From Amphibalanus amphitrite (taxonomy: Eukaryota > Arthropoda > Thecostraca > Balanomorpha > Balanidae), in NCBI RefSeq assembly GCF_019059575.1, contig NW_024882716.1:1-64000 (forward strand): a DNA stretch of 64,000 bases. The letters are read 5' to 3'. A program made the position numbers and the translations under genes. The notes below the pieces were generated by a model. It worked only from the letters and a program-made list of their open reading frames with translations, searched no databases and was not told where the DNA came from. Shown piece after piece: positions 24,977 through 36,405 of this stretch (position 1 is the stretch's first letter; every line of letters starts with the position of its first letter).

Positions 24977-26078
24977 CACACTTTGACCATTTGCCCCAGT
25001 AGTCAAAATTCCTTAGCCGAGGCCCTGATTTACATCTTGCTGTCATGGCAAGATGCACAATTCAGTTTTAGGCAGGCATTGAAAATTTGACGTTAATGGG
25101 ATGATACGGGCGTAAGATATCTGCAAAAAACAAGGGGTTGGCGAAATTCGCCCCCCCCCCCCCCCCCCCCGCTTGCACTGTGCGTGTTGGTTGGCACGGT
25201 CCTGTCCCTTTTCATAAGGTTCAGGTGGCATCCTTCACCAATATTTTTGGCGCTCCTACACCCATGATCGCGGCTAGCCACGTGCTGCATTGGGTTCGGC
25301 GTTCGCAGGGGACGAATTGTGCGCTAGTGTGGCGCAGTGGACGCTATTGCTAACGTGGCGCAGTGGGGAATATCATGGCGCAGAATGACTTTCGACTCTA
25401 CCTGCATAGTGCAATGAGCGATAATACCGTATAAACTTACGACGGCTGGCTGTCAACGACAACACTGACAGTGGCAGCGTGACAGTGACTTACCACAAGA
25501 CTGCTGACCTACCAACCCACCGACCAACAGACAGACAGACGGACCAGCCGACCGACGGACAGCCGACCGACCAACCAACCGCCCGACCGACCGGCAAACC
25601 AACCAACCCAACAACCGACCGACCGACCAACCGACCGCTGGCACCACTGCGGAATACGATCGGCCGTGTGCCGCCTCCTACTTAATTATGTGTAATTTCC
25701 CGAGCATAAATCTTCATATGCACAGCCGGCGGCACGGCCGTTCAGCGCAAGGCCAGGCTGCGGCCGGTGACGGTGCGCCACTGACGCCGCAGTGCGCCGT
25801 TGTTCGTCTATGGTCCATCCTATCCCGTTTATCAATAGTGGCGGATGGTCGAGTGGCGGTAGCCATTGGTGGATGATACATACTCGTAGTGAGCTATGCC
25901 ATTATCGGCAGGCGGCGAGTGGAGCTACCCCCGGCCGAGCAATTATACACGTCGGCCATACATGGAGAACGGCCGATTAATATAGACGAGGTCATCAGAG
26001 AGGAATGAGCGAGGGGCGAGATCGGTCCGATGATCAACTGCTGCTCACTGGTCGATGGTGACACAGCGGTGGACACTT
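24977..26078. other. Intergenic stretch with simple repeats
   Basis: No gene. A poly-C run of about 22 bases lies at 25,148-25,170 next to a GGCGAAATTCGCC palindrome. A degenerate ACCG/ACCA tetranucleotide tract occupies about 25,503-25,640. TTAATTATG and CGATTAATATAG motifs occur near 25,682 and 25,972. Short frames are unconvincing. Confidence 0.5.
25503..25640. repeat. Degenerate (ACCG)n tetranucleotide repeat
   Basis: CCGACCGACCAACCAACCG-type units with frequent ACCA, ACAG and CCCG variants. The open frames on both strands through it are Pro/Thr or Val/Gly repeat artefacts. Confidence 0.8.
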
Positions 26079-26358
26079 GGTCACCCGAGGTCACCAGAGG
26101 TCCCTAGAGGTCACCAGAAGTCACTGCCGCGCTGGTCACCTGCAAAAATCACCAGAGGTCGCTAGAAGTCACCAGAGGTAACCAGAGGTCACCAGAGGTC
26201 ACTGCTGGTCACCGGTCACCGCTAGTCATCAAAGGTCACTTAAGGTCACCAGAGGTCACCAGAGTTCCCCAAGGTCACCAGGGGTCACTGTTGGTCACCA
26301 GAGGTCACGTCTCCAGAGGTCCCCATAGGTCACCAGAGGTCACCAGAGGTCACCATTA
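26079..26358 (+). repeat. Minisatellite of AGGTCACCAG units
   Basis: About 280 bp of diverged 10-bp units with consensus AGGTCACCAG; variants include AGGTCACTGCTGGTC, AGAGGTCCCT and AGAAGTCAC. In this register AGGTCA half-sites recur with four-base spacers (the DR4 layout recognised by some nuclear receptor dimers). The unit equals a string inside the TTAA elements at 23.97 and 62.92 kb and in the repeat at 1.86 kb, so it may have expanded from one of these. Confidence 0.85.
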
Positions 26359-28626
26359 GTCATACGACGGACACTATTGCCAGTGTCGTTTTTTGCTCAA
26401 CGCAGACAAGCATGTTGTAATCATTGCCGCGTTGTATCAAATCTTTGGGCTGGTACATATGGAGCACGGTCCAAAATAATGACCTTACAACAGAAGATCA
26501 CCGATGACAAAGGGAAACGAGCAACGAGGCGTGAAAGGCGCAATGAATCCAGCCAGAAACGCACATTGAATCGTCGATATGTATTAAATATGGTTGGATG
26601 ACATAATTTTAAGAAGCACGAGTCGGAATGCAGCTTACAAGTACTTTGATCTGTAAGCTTCTTTGGTGATAGGATTGAAATGGGCCTGCCTAACACCGTT
26701 AGAAGCAAATAACAGGGACGGAGCACGCATAACTGATGGGTTTATTTCCGCCTGCCTAAGCGGGTGTAAGTTAGCGCGGACGATGCAAATTTAATCGCAG
26801 CTCCTGCACCCACCCGCATCTCTTGAGCCGAGCTCAAGGAGCTAAACAATTCAAATCACCAGCTATCTTCATCAAATAGCAGATAGATTCTTCACCGCTG
26901 TTTAAAACATTCCAGCTGGAAAAATCGCAGCAAAAACTTACCTCGCGTCGGGACTTCGAAATATGCATCGCAGAACACGGCAAGAAAATAATCTGTTTAC
27001 CAGGAATCATAATCGACTCACAATATCCTCGATGTCATATCAGACAGACATGAGCGCCGACAAAAACGCTCGGAACGTACCAACAGACGTCTTTGTTTCC
27101 GAGGTGGACGTGTCGTTTTTGCGCCCCGCCGCGCCGATCATTGTCTCTGATACGAGCCTGAGGCGCCACTGAGTCTACATATATGTCCAGACTGGACATC
27201 AGCCATCAGGAAGTGCATAACTATGCAGAAAGGGACGATCATGTGCGATTATGACAGCTTCATTCTCAAACGCCGCAGTGCTGATGGTGGCAAGGTTTCA
27301 ACATTTTCATATTACTTTGCGATGCACAGTATGTATTTCTATTTTTGAGGATTGAAGTCAATGATCTTTTCATTTTTTCCATGTTCATCGGAGGACAAAT
27401 GTGTTGAAGTCAGTCTCGCAGACTCTGATTACATGTAGATCTCTGAATTCATCACTTTGGTCACTGAAAAGAAGACTGATCCTGAGCATTATCCGAAGAA
27501 AGCATATGATTCCTTGAGTAGTTCATTTTAGATAACAAATTACTTTAATGTATCAACACAAATCTGGCGTCTCTAGTTGAACAATGGATTATTCTTGTAC
27601 TCTTAGCACATTCAAATAATTAAATTTCGAAACCTCAATGTGTTACCACTCCCGTTTTAATGTCATATGTCTCATCACAAAATCTATTTATCAACTGTTA
27701 ACTACGAGCCACTCTCAGAAACAATTACACCTGCTCTCGATTGACCAGCGGTTCCGTTTACCGCGCGATTTCCATAGTGGCACCGTTTGGGCCGGCGCTG
27801 ATGGGCCGGTCGCCACCTTCCCCGGTGCTGTTTACTTTGGTGATGGCTTTATTTTCATAATCACCGGCGCTGATGAGGCCCCGTTAACCAGTATTACCAA
27901 ATCATGTATTAATTTGTCATTTTCTCGGCGCCAAACCAAACCCACGAGGCACCCATCGCTCATGAATGCAAATATCGATTTAAATGCATATCTTCCGGTC
28001 CTTTGTGGCACTGTAATATAAATTGTGATGAGGTAGACTGGCCAAGGAAACCATTATACACGCGCTCGCGAGCCCAAATTAAATATTTCATAAGGCGCTG
28101 AAGTGAGGCAATAATCGGTCGGTGCGCCGTCGAAGTGTGATGACGTCACGAGCTGCCCCGTCGCCGGGGGCTGTTTTCTGTCGGCGCGGGCGACCGATAT
28201 AGATTAGTTGGAGGCTGCACTGTTGATAATTAAAGCCCGAGGGCATGTCAGCGCCTGAGACTGAGTGAGGGCTGAGCGAGGATAGAGTGCTCTGTGATAA
28301 CGGTGGTTTGGAAAAATACTGAAATTGGCATTTATCGCCTCTAAAAATGGTAAATTAAAACATCAACATTTGAAAATAAAGCCATTCACTAGCAAGAAGG
28401 ATAGTAACGTATGACTAAAGCAATTGCGAAATGAAATATTTTTGAATAAATAAAAAAAATAATAAAAAACCCAGCATACAAAAAGCTCTACGCCAGCATA
28501 CAATAAAAGAAGCTACCTATGAATTTACAGGCTCTTCATAGGTGAGACAACTGATATTGAGCACAATGTCCCGAACCAGGTCCAGCCAGAAACGGATGAG
28601 GTAAACCAAACTTAGGACATTGACCG
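26359..28626. other. Unique intergenic DNA with a candidate regulatory island
   Basis: No gene recognised. ATGCAAAT octamers lie at about 26,782 and 27,965. 27,750-28,230 is the densest motif patch: CGGCGCTGATGGGCCGGTC, TGCAAATATCGATTTAAATGC, a TGACGTCA at 28,141-28,148 preceded by AAGTGTGA, and GCCGGGGGCTG. The 127-codon frame at 27,638-28,021 covers this patch but has no known domain. Poly-A/T-rich DNA follows at 28,430-28,470. Confidence 0.4.
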
Positions 28627-28795
28627 GCCTTCCACATCGCCCGGCTCCTTCGCCCTCCACATCGCCCAGGCTACATCACCCTCCAGATCGCCCAGGCTAC
28701 ATCGCCCCCACATCGCCCAGGCTACATCGCCCTCCACATCGCCCAGCTACTTCGCCCTCCACATCGCCACTCTATCCCTGCTAAATCGCCTGGAT
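28627..28795. repeat. 26-bp minisatellite
   Basis: About six imperfect copies of a ~26-bp unit CCCTCCACATCGCCCAGGCT plus ACATCG; lengths of 25-26 bp and drift at both ends. Direct repeats without unique spacers, so not a CRISPR-like array. Confidence 0.85.
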
Positions 28796-30250
28796 ACAAG
28801 AACACCAACTGCCTGCGTCGTCTGGCGATTTTACCTCGCATATGCCACTCAGCCCGGGCCGTGCTTCGAAGCTAGTTTCGTAGACTGATACAACGCAACG
28901 CTACGATACAACGCTCTGCTACATCGTCTGGCTACAGCAGCCCGCTACATCACCCGGCTTAAATACCGTTCCATATTGCCGTCACCACCTCCTAACTACA
29001 CAGACTACCTGAACCGTACCGAACGCCACGAAAATCTTACAAACAACATGGGAGTTGTAGCTCGCTACTGGCACGCACCCTGCACAGTTGGTTTTGAACA
29101 TAGCTGACGGGGTCACATGTCCAGCTCCAAATCTCTATGTAATGTTGAGGGAAATAGCCGTGTTCTACAAGCGTGTGAAGCTTGTAGGAAAATTCCGCTA
29201 CCTGAGATTAGCTTCGGATTACTAGTTAACGCGATTCCAAATTGAATGTAATGAATTTCAAAATATAAGTAAAAAGTATAAAAACAGTTATATCACGGCT
29301 TTCATCTAGCATTCATGGAACAGTTGGTAGTGGGTTGAACAGTACGGCGTACGACAGTCGACAGCAGCGATAATGCAGGTGAAGAATATGATATGGTGTT
29401 TAAGATCATGAAAAACAGTGAAGTTTATCTGCACAATACATTGCAAAGATCTTTCCAAAGATCTTTCTGGTCAGTTGCAGTATCAGTTACCTATCTTCAA
29501 ACTGGCTCTGGTAACCCCACAAGTGATAAGGGTATACTGTACTAGGGCCACATTCTATTTGACACTTTTTGCTCTCAGTTCAGTGACCCATAGCCTGAAT
29601 AACGACAGTCCCGTGTTGAAGTAAACGTGACGCGGGCGGCAGCCGCGTATGCAATGGAGCACAATAAGTACAAATAGTTACTCACTTGCTATTGCTTGAT
29701 AGGCATAGTAAGAAGAAAACAATATTTTCTGACCAAAAGGTAAGGGGGTAGGATAGGAGTTCCCGACATCCGTGTATCATTGTGCAACAGACAGACGCAG
29801 GTGAACACTGATCATGGAATCGTTCACCTGCAAGCAGCATGCAAGGACGAATGCTTACCATGCTTAGTACAGAGAGTACGTATACGTATTCTGATAGTTG
29901 TAGCCTTTGTTTGAGACAGGCTCGTTTCTCTTGGATAGCTATGCTGACACGCTATGCCTGGTTGATAACGTATAGCTTTCAAGATAAAGTAATGAAGAAA
30001 CGTCATTTTATGTTAATGTCTACCCGAATTCAGAAAGCTTTTCGGCTCTCATGCTTGAACAATAGCTCCACGAGACAAGCTCTGACCACTATCAGCCGTG
30101 CTCTGACTAAATTCACCATATGACGCATTTGTCATATTCAAATCAGGCGACATTGATTTGTGACTCCACAAAAAATGGTCATAGAGAAGGCCTTGGGAGT
30201 CGCAGCCCGCGCCACTCCCATCTGCGCACGACGACTGGGCGGGAACCCGG
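28796..30250. other. Unique intergenic DNA, no gene seen
   Basis: ACATCG/CTACATCG strings continue sparsely to about 28,970 beyond the minisatellite. AT-rich from 29,200. A tandem AAAGATCTTTCC duplication lies near 29,448-29,470. The short frames at 29,418 and 29,839 have no recognisable features. Confidence 0.45.
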
Positions 30251-30255
30251 TGCTC

Positions 30256-30523
30256 TGTAAAAGGTAGTCTTTGCCAAATTTCTTTGTATTTCTCGCTCAC
30301 CCTCACACACCACCGTGCAGTCCCATGGCTCGGACACGACTCCCCCTCTGTCCCGTCCGACGCGCCGGCATGGCCCCGAAACTAGGACGAACGGCCGCCG
30401 GGACCGCTCCGACGCCAGATGTGCCCCTCCGTCCACACCAGAGGGGACGGGGCAGACGGCGGCCGGCCGACGCTCCCCGCGGCGCCGAGGCGACAGCCTC
30501 CAAAACCCAACTCTCACACTACA
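30256..30523 (-). repeat. LTR, left copy
   Basis: 268 bp, TGTAAAAGG... CACACTACA on the top strand. On the minus strand it begins TGTAGTGTGAG and would be the 3' LTR, with the purine tract directly inside at 30,524-30,538. Middle portion is CpG-rich. Confidence 0.92.
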
Positions 30524-30891
30524 CCTTCCCCTGATTCTCAAGAATCAACCACTGAAATTTTAACACAAACACGCACACAACCAGCCAAGCACTCCTAAGA
30601 CATTCTCTTAAACCCTCCAGTAGTAATCAGCACGCATAATGTCCACGTACCTTCCCCAATCATTTAAGAATCTTTTTTACGTGCAGCGCCCGACATGAAG
30701 AAATGCACTTGGCCAGGCTCACCAATTTTGTCACAGAGCACAGATGCCACCAAACTACCAGCTCTCATTCAACCACTTGCCCTCTCCTGTCCATCAACGG
30801 CACACACAAAATCAACTATCGAATGCACACAAAAACCACGAGCTCACAAACAATCAGACACTCATTCTAAAAAGTCCCGGCCACTGACTCA

Positions 30892-31093
30892 CTGCCACCA
30901 CACGGCCCTCCTGTGGAATTTCCATTGCAGTGCTGGCGACTGCCACCACACGGCCCTCCTGTGGAATTTCCAGTGCAGTGCCGGCGACTGCCACCACACG
31001 GCCCTCCTGTGGAATTTTAAGTGCAGTCCCGGCAACTGCCACCACACGGCCCTCCTGTGGAATTTTCAGTGCAGTCCCGGCAACTGCCACCAC
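30892..31093. repeat. 48-bp minisatellite inside LTR element
   Basis: Four copies plus a partial of a 48-bp unit (CTGCCACCACACGGCCCTCC then TGTGGAATTT and a CAGTGC-containing tail), starting at 30,892, 30,940, 30,988 and 31,036. Being a multiple of three, it gives a 16-residue peptide repeat in each open frame on both strands. Confidence 0.9.
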
Positions 31094-31290
31094 CTCCACA
31101 GCCCACCGGCTGCCACCACCTCCACAGCCCACCGGCTGTCACTCCCACAGCCCCACCGGCTGTCACTTCCACAGCTCCACCGGCTGCCAATCCCATGCAG
31201 CCCCACCGGCTGTTACTCTCACAGCCCCACCGGCTGTTACTCCCACAGCCCCACCGGCTGCCGCTCCTCCACAGCCCAACCGGCTGTCAC
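31088..31290. repeat. 24-bp minisatellite inside LTR element
   Basis: About eight variable copies of ACAGCCCCACCGGCTG plus a TCACTCCC-like spacer, period near 24 bp. Follows the 48-bp array directly. Confidence 0.85.
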
Positions 31291-31298
31291 CTTCACCG

Positions 31299-31465
31299 CT
31301 GCGAGCATCACTCGCCAGCGCACTAACTGCGAGCATCACTCGCCAACACGTTCACTGCGAGCACCACTCGCCATCACCCTCACTGCGAGCATCACTCGCC
31401 AGCGCACTCACTGCGAGCATCACTCGCCAGCACCCTCACTACGAGCATCACTCGCCAGAGCATTG
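31299..31465. repeat. 28-bp minisatellite inside LTR element
   Basis: Six copies of CTGCGAGCATCACTCGCCAG plus 8 bp, with GCGAG at 31,301, 31,329, 31,357, 31,385, 31,413 and the variant ACGAG at 31,441: an exact 28-bp period. Because 28 is not a multiple of three, a frame reads three different peptides in turn, which argues against conserved coding. Confidence 0.9.
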
Positions 31466-31761
31466 CACGGAGCGCGACCCAGCCGTTCAGTGTCCAGTTA
31501 GTCCAGCGGCACTAGGTTCTTCTGCCGGTCGCAGTCCACCTCGCCGTATCTGCCGGTCCTCCGGACTGTATATGGGCCAGTCCAGCAGCAGCCACCGGGA
31601 CAGACGAGGTGACGGGCGGGGTCCACGGCAGACGCCACGGCTCCTGGGCGACCCCTGCTTCTCACTGCCTCGACAGCTCCGTTGCAAGTCGTTGCAAGCG
31701 GTGCCGATCACTGCCGCGTCACTGCACCATCGCTCTCTTCAGGCATGTTGCCGAAATAGCT

Positions 31762-32029
31762 TGTAAAAGGTAGTCTTTGCCAAATTTCTTTGTATTTCTC
31801 GCTCACCCTCACACACCACCGTGCAGTCCCATGGCTCGGACACGACTCCCCCTCTGTCCCGTCCGACGCGCCGGCATGGCCCCGAAACTAGGACGAACGG
31901 CCGCCGGGACCGCTCCGACGCCAGATGTGCCCCTCCGTCCACACCAGAGGGGACGGGGCAGACGGCGGCCGGCCGACGCTCCCCGCGGCGCCGAGGCGAC
32001 AGCCTCCAAAACCCAACTCTCACACTACA
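31762..32029 (-). repeat. LTR, right copy
   Basis: 268 bp, identical by eye to 30,256-30,523. In the proposed minus orientation this is the 5' LTR. The sequence just inside (minus strand AGCTATTTCGGCAACATGCC) lacks a TGG start, so the tRNA primer is not identified. Confidence 0.92.
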
Positions 32030-35000
32030 TGCTCTTAGGTCAACCTTAGAGGCTAGAGTCACACTGGGCCTTTTTGGATCGCTCCATGCAGATACGGAAG
32101 TCACCTCGAGGTGCTTTGCTGGAGGAGTCACTTGAAGTCCCTCTGGGAGCTGCTGCAGCTCTCTGGGAGCTGCTGCAGCTCTCTGGGAGTCTCAGCAGCT
32201 CACTGGGAGCTGCTCTGCGGGTTACTCCGATGTTCTCCGGGCTGCTGCCAAGGCCCTGAGCTGCTGCAGCAGCCTCTCGGCCCGGCGCTGTATAAAGCCG
32301 TCACCAGCGATCGACAGGCAGTCTCCAGTGGAGCTGACGTGATTTGTGTGCGCTCCGCCGGGGCAGCGGCCCGTCGCCGCTCGCACCCGCTCACGCCCTG
32401 TAATGAGGCTATCGATCAGTGTCGCGCCGGTTGCAGATGCGATTTCGATTGAGTCCATCACACAGAGAGGTGCGGGTGCCGTCCGAGGTCGGTCCGACAC
32501 GCACCTGCCGCGCCGGGATGAACGCTCACGGCTGACTACTGCGCTGAGATGAGCGCACAAGGCTGACTGCCGTCCAGCCCTGGATTGTCCAACAGTGGTG
32601 GTGACGGTCAGTCATCGACAGACGTCGCCGATCGTAAGAAGGGCTGACTTGGTCGAATGAAGAGGGGTTCAGCTAATCAATGATCCATCAAACTCTGGCT
32701 GGTCAACACACTTCCTGAACAGCGAATTCTTCCATTGGAGCGTTGCCCTATCTCCTGATATATGTACATACTCCTCTCCAGGCACAAGTCAAGCTCGTCG
32801 ACCATGACTGCTAAATTTTGTCACATTTGTGAGGACAAAGTGGCGCTGGACTGTCTCGTCATAGCCGCCGGGCTTTAACTCAAGCCTCAGTGACCAGCTG
32901 GATATGAACTGATCTAACAACCCACTGGCGGATGGCAACACGGGCGCGGCACACTGATGTGCACATCAGTTACGTCAGAAATCAGCTCCCTCGAGGGCGC
33001 CGGCCGCGCCATGTTTCGGGCGTGAACGCGACGGCGACAGCGGAAGGGATGGGACCGGCACTTGGGTCGATCGGGGCGGCCAGATACCTTTGGACTGCGA
33101 CAGGTCTTCGGCTTCATATGCGCATGTCGCTAAATTCAATCGTGAATAACTGAATACAAATGGTGAAAATTTGACGATCTGCCATCAGCATGCGGCACAA
33201 ATCTGCATCGGCCCATTTGTACACGCAGGCGGCGATTGTCGTCCGGCCGGCTCCCGTGTGCGCGCGGCGCGATAACAACACCTGGTTATGTTGGAATACG
33301 TGAAACGGTCATTCGTTTTGTGGCACCATCTGACGGCTCATCGCGCTCCATCGCGCGCGGGATCCAGGTGTTACGAGCGCCCAGCAGCTCCGAGGAGCTC
33401 AGACGGCCGCCGCGCGTGACCTAGTGATGGGCGCCGTGCAGTGCGCATGGGACGGCGCGGCGGCTGCGGCGAGCGGCCACTCTGTCTGGCCCCGACCTGA
33501 CCGGCCCTCGGCCCCGACCGCCACCGCCGGCTCCCGGCCTCCGTTTCCGCGCCGCGATCCTGCCGTTCTTCCCGCGCTCTTCCGAGAACGCTCGGCGTTC
33601 TCGGGAGCCGGCGGCGCGGCGCGAAGCGTGCCTGGCCACGCCGCATTCCAGGCGCGCAGTCAGTAAACATTCCGGGGGCGACGGGACGCTGGTCCGATCA
33701 CACTAATCGGCTGTGTTTTATCCGCGCATCAGCCGGCCGACCCGCGCCGCCGGCGCCGAATCACAAGGGCGCATATTAGCAGATGTAAATGATACATAAA
33801 CGGGCGAGTGGGCGCCATCGGTCGGTGTGGATTATACGCCCGGTCAGCGCGCTGATGGACGAGGCTACCGGCTGCCGAGCGGCGCCGCCGGCCGACCCGA
33901 CCCGCTCAGCGCCCGGCCCGGTTCCTGCCGACGGTCACAGCGGTAAACGGGGCGCTGAAAACCAACGAGGGGCCTTATCCTCCAGCAGTGTCAGCACCCT
34001 TAACACTACGACCGTGCTCAACCATACCAGGCCTTCCGTGCCCTTCTCAGTGCTCACAGCCGGTCTCTGCTCGTCTCGGCTGTCTAAAAGCGGGTAGCGC
34101 CGGGCCGGCCGGCAGTGTCGCTGCGCCCGAGCCGCCGTGTCGCCGCTCCCGACCGGCCGTGTCGCCGCGCCGGCCCGCCGCCGTGTGGCGAGCGGCGACA
34201 GCGGCCGCTGCACCGGCGACGCTCATTGGTCGGCTGCAGCGCGGCGTTCCGCTGATTTATTGTGACAACCAATCAATTTATAGAGTTTTAATCTGGCGTC
34301 GGGTAGTTAGGGCCACTCAGTGCTGGCATCCGGCCGGTCTTAATCAGCGGCGCTCGGCGCTCGGCGCGAGGAGCGATGGACGCCGTGCGCTGTCCCCGCC
34401 CCGCTGCGGCACCCGACGGCACCAGACTGCACCCGACGGCACCGGGCGGAACAGAAGAACATTGCGCGGCACACAAGGAGAACACAGGATGGTATCGGAC
34501 AGTGCAGAGAGACACAGGCAGGATAGCATTCCTGACGAAAGTGAACAGTACCTACGAATCGGCACATAAGACGACGCCAGCGGGCTCAAGAGAAATTAGG
34601 TACTAGACGACAACAGACGGCATTGCAAAAGACAGAGCGGCGCGGGACTCTTTTTGTAACTTCCTTACGGGCTTGCGATGAGGAGCTTTCAGCTTAGCAT
34701 CTCTCTAGAATTGTTTACTTTGGGAAAAAAGTGGAAATCCTCAGTTTCCAACCCCTTTAGCTGTACATTTGCATCTCTATAGGGTACCATGATCGGCCTT
34801 TGAATGTCATGGTGCAGAATGTTGCTGACTCTATACACCGGTGATCACTGAGCAAGGAAGTACTTACGCGTCATGATCACTGACCAAGTCTCTATTTATC
34901 CACCGGTTTACGACGCACTTGTGTCACCGCGACAGACCAGGATGGGCTAAGATTTTCCGGGAGGAGGCGGCACATCCCCACCGGACGTGGCAGCCCAGTC

Positions 35001-36401
35001 GCCACGTCGTGTCTTTCCAGTAACACCCGGTCACGCCGTGCGGTCTCCTCATCGTCCTGTTATCTCGGCTCGGGCACTATCGGTGGGTGGTCACACCTCA
35101 TTCGGTCACGGTGGTATAAAGCCGACCATACGTGTCGCTATATCCGGCGAGTTACGGGGGTGTCGGCTGAGCGCCCGGCGCCGGCCGCTGTCACCTGGCC
35201 GGCAGGCGGTGAGTCACGCTGTCTCATCGTGAAGAACTGAAGACTACAGTGTAGAGTCACGTAGTCCCACATTAGGAAAGCATAGGTATAGACCAAACTA
35301 TCTCATGGAGAAATACCGAGAAAGTAGTTAGCACGGAGCACTGAGCATGACTGTGATGTCACAGGTGAAAAGGAAGAGTTTATTCATATGTATATTTCTG
35401 GCTGAACGGGACGAACTTGCTTCAGAGAAGGTCTTGGCATTCACCAGCGTAGGTCCATAGCAGGTCGCTAGGTTACCCCCCCCCCCCCCCCTACAGGACG
35501 GATCAGCCAACTCAACAAGGCTGATACACCGTCTTGTAATTACAGTTCAGCGGTAGTGGCGGCGTCTCCGCCGAAGGATCGCTCTCGAGTACCGATAATT
35601 CTGGGAGGTCTATCGTGCACTGAGGAGTGAGCAATATGCTATGCACTGCAGAGTCGTTTTCCTCGCTACGTCTGAGTCAGATCGAGGTATAAGGCGCGGC
35701 ACGGCACGGCCGGGCGTAATTGCTCCTTCCACCTCTCGTCATTTGATTTTTCAGGGCTTAACCTCAGGGCTTAACCAAGCCTTGTTATCTGGCCCACAGC
35801 AATCAATAGGTCTGAATAGGGTGTAGGGTGTCACAAAAAATTAATTTCTTTCTTCTATGCTAACAGATGTTCGATTTAGCTATACTGTTTCGAAGCGTAT
35901 CATAGCGAGTAGCGACGCATATTCAGTATTTAACATATTAAAAAAATCGCAAACTGCGCTCTCAACTCGCTAAAATTCGACACGCTTTTTAATATTGGCA
36001 GACGACTGCAGCAAATTACCAGCTGCTTGCTGCTGCACCTGCTGGACCAGCTTTATGTTTGTGTCGCCCACCTCACGCCCACCCATACGAGTATAACGTG
36101 TCGCCGCTGTCATACAGGAGCCGGTGTTTTTCATTAGCAGCCCGGTGGAGGGCGCGGTCGGCCCGGACGGTAATTGTTGACTCAGGGCAGTGTCGTTGTA
36201 CCCTCACCCGAGTTGGACCTGCATCCCCCAGTAAACTCCCGCCACCAGCTGTCTAATGTGCCTGCGATGCGACCAGCTGGGACGACCGGCTGCCACCAGC
36301 ACCACCTTCCTGACACTGTGATGTGAGATGGGCTTCAAGGAGCGATAAGGTCACTCTGATTTCTAAGTCCTGACGTTGCAGAGCCCAGCTGGCTATTAGA
36401 G
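32030..36401. other. Unique intergenic DNA, no gene seen
   Basis: A 21-bp unit containing TGGGAGCTGCTGCAGCTC repeats about three times at 32,140-32,215. TATAAAGCCG strings lie at 32,290 and 35,114 in CpG-rich surroundings and could be TATA boxes, but no downstream exon is recognisable. 33,400-34,470 is very CpG-rich with Ala/Arg/Pro-rich chance frames (the largest 193 codons at 33,988). A poly-C run of about 16 lies at 35,477-35,492. Confidence 0.4.
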
Positions 36402-36405
36402 TTAA

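Larger units (their letters stand above)
30256..32029 (-). mobile_element. Miniature non-autonomous LTR retrotransposon (TRIM-like)
   Basis: 1,774 bp bounded by two direct repeats of 268 bp that I read as identical, each starting TG (TGTAAAAGG) and ending CA (CACACTACA). A perfect 5-bp duplication TGCTC lies immediately outside (30,251-30,255 and 32,030-32,034). These are the defining marks of an integrated LTR element. A purine tract reading AGAATCAGGGGAAGG on the minus strand abuts the left repeat, so the element probably runs right to left. I see no TGG-type primer binding site next to the right repeat and no gag, protease, integrase or reverse transcriptase. The 1,238-bp interior is mainly three minisatellites. 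Identical LTRs suggest a recent insertion. It must use enzymes from another element. Superfamily is undecided; a 5-bp duplication fits Gypsy, BEL or Copia. Confidence 0.9.

Noticed and set aside
28627..28795. CRISPR-like array
   Set aside because: Units are contiguous imperfect repeats without unique spacers, in an evidently eukaryotic context.
30695..31766. Two overlapping plus-strand frames of 268 and 278 codons
   Set aside because: They lie inside the LTR element, run through minisatellites that lack stops in every frame, and the 28-bp array shifts frame at each unit. No gag-like or other domain is visible.
32285..32310. TATA-box promoter (also at 35,114)
   Set aside because: TATAAAGCCG is suggestive, but no initiator, exon or transcript evidence follows.
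33988..34569. 193-codon frame
   Set aside because: Lies in CpG-rich DNA with five overlapping frames on both strands; no recognisable protein.
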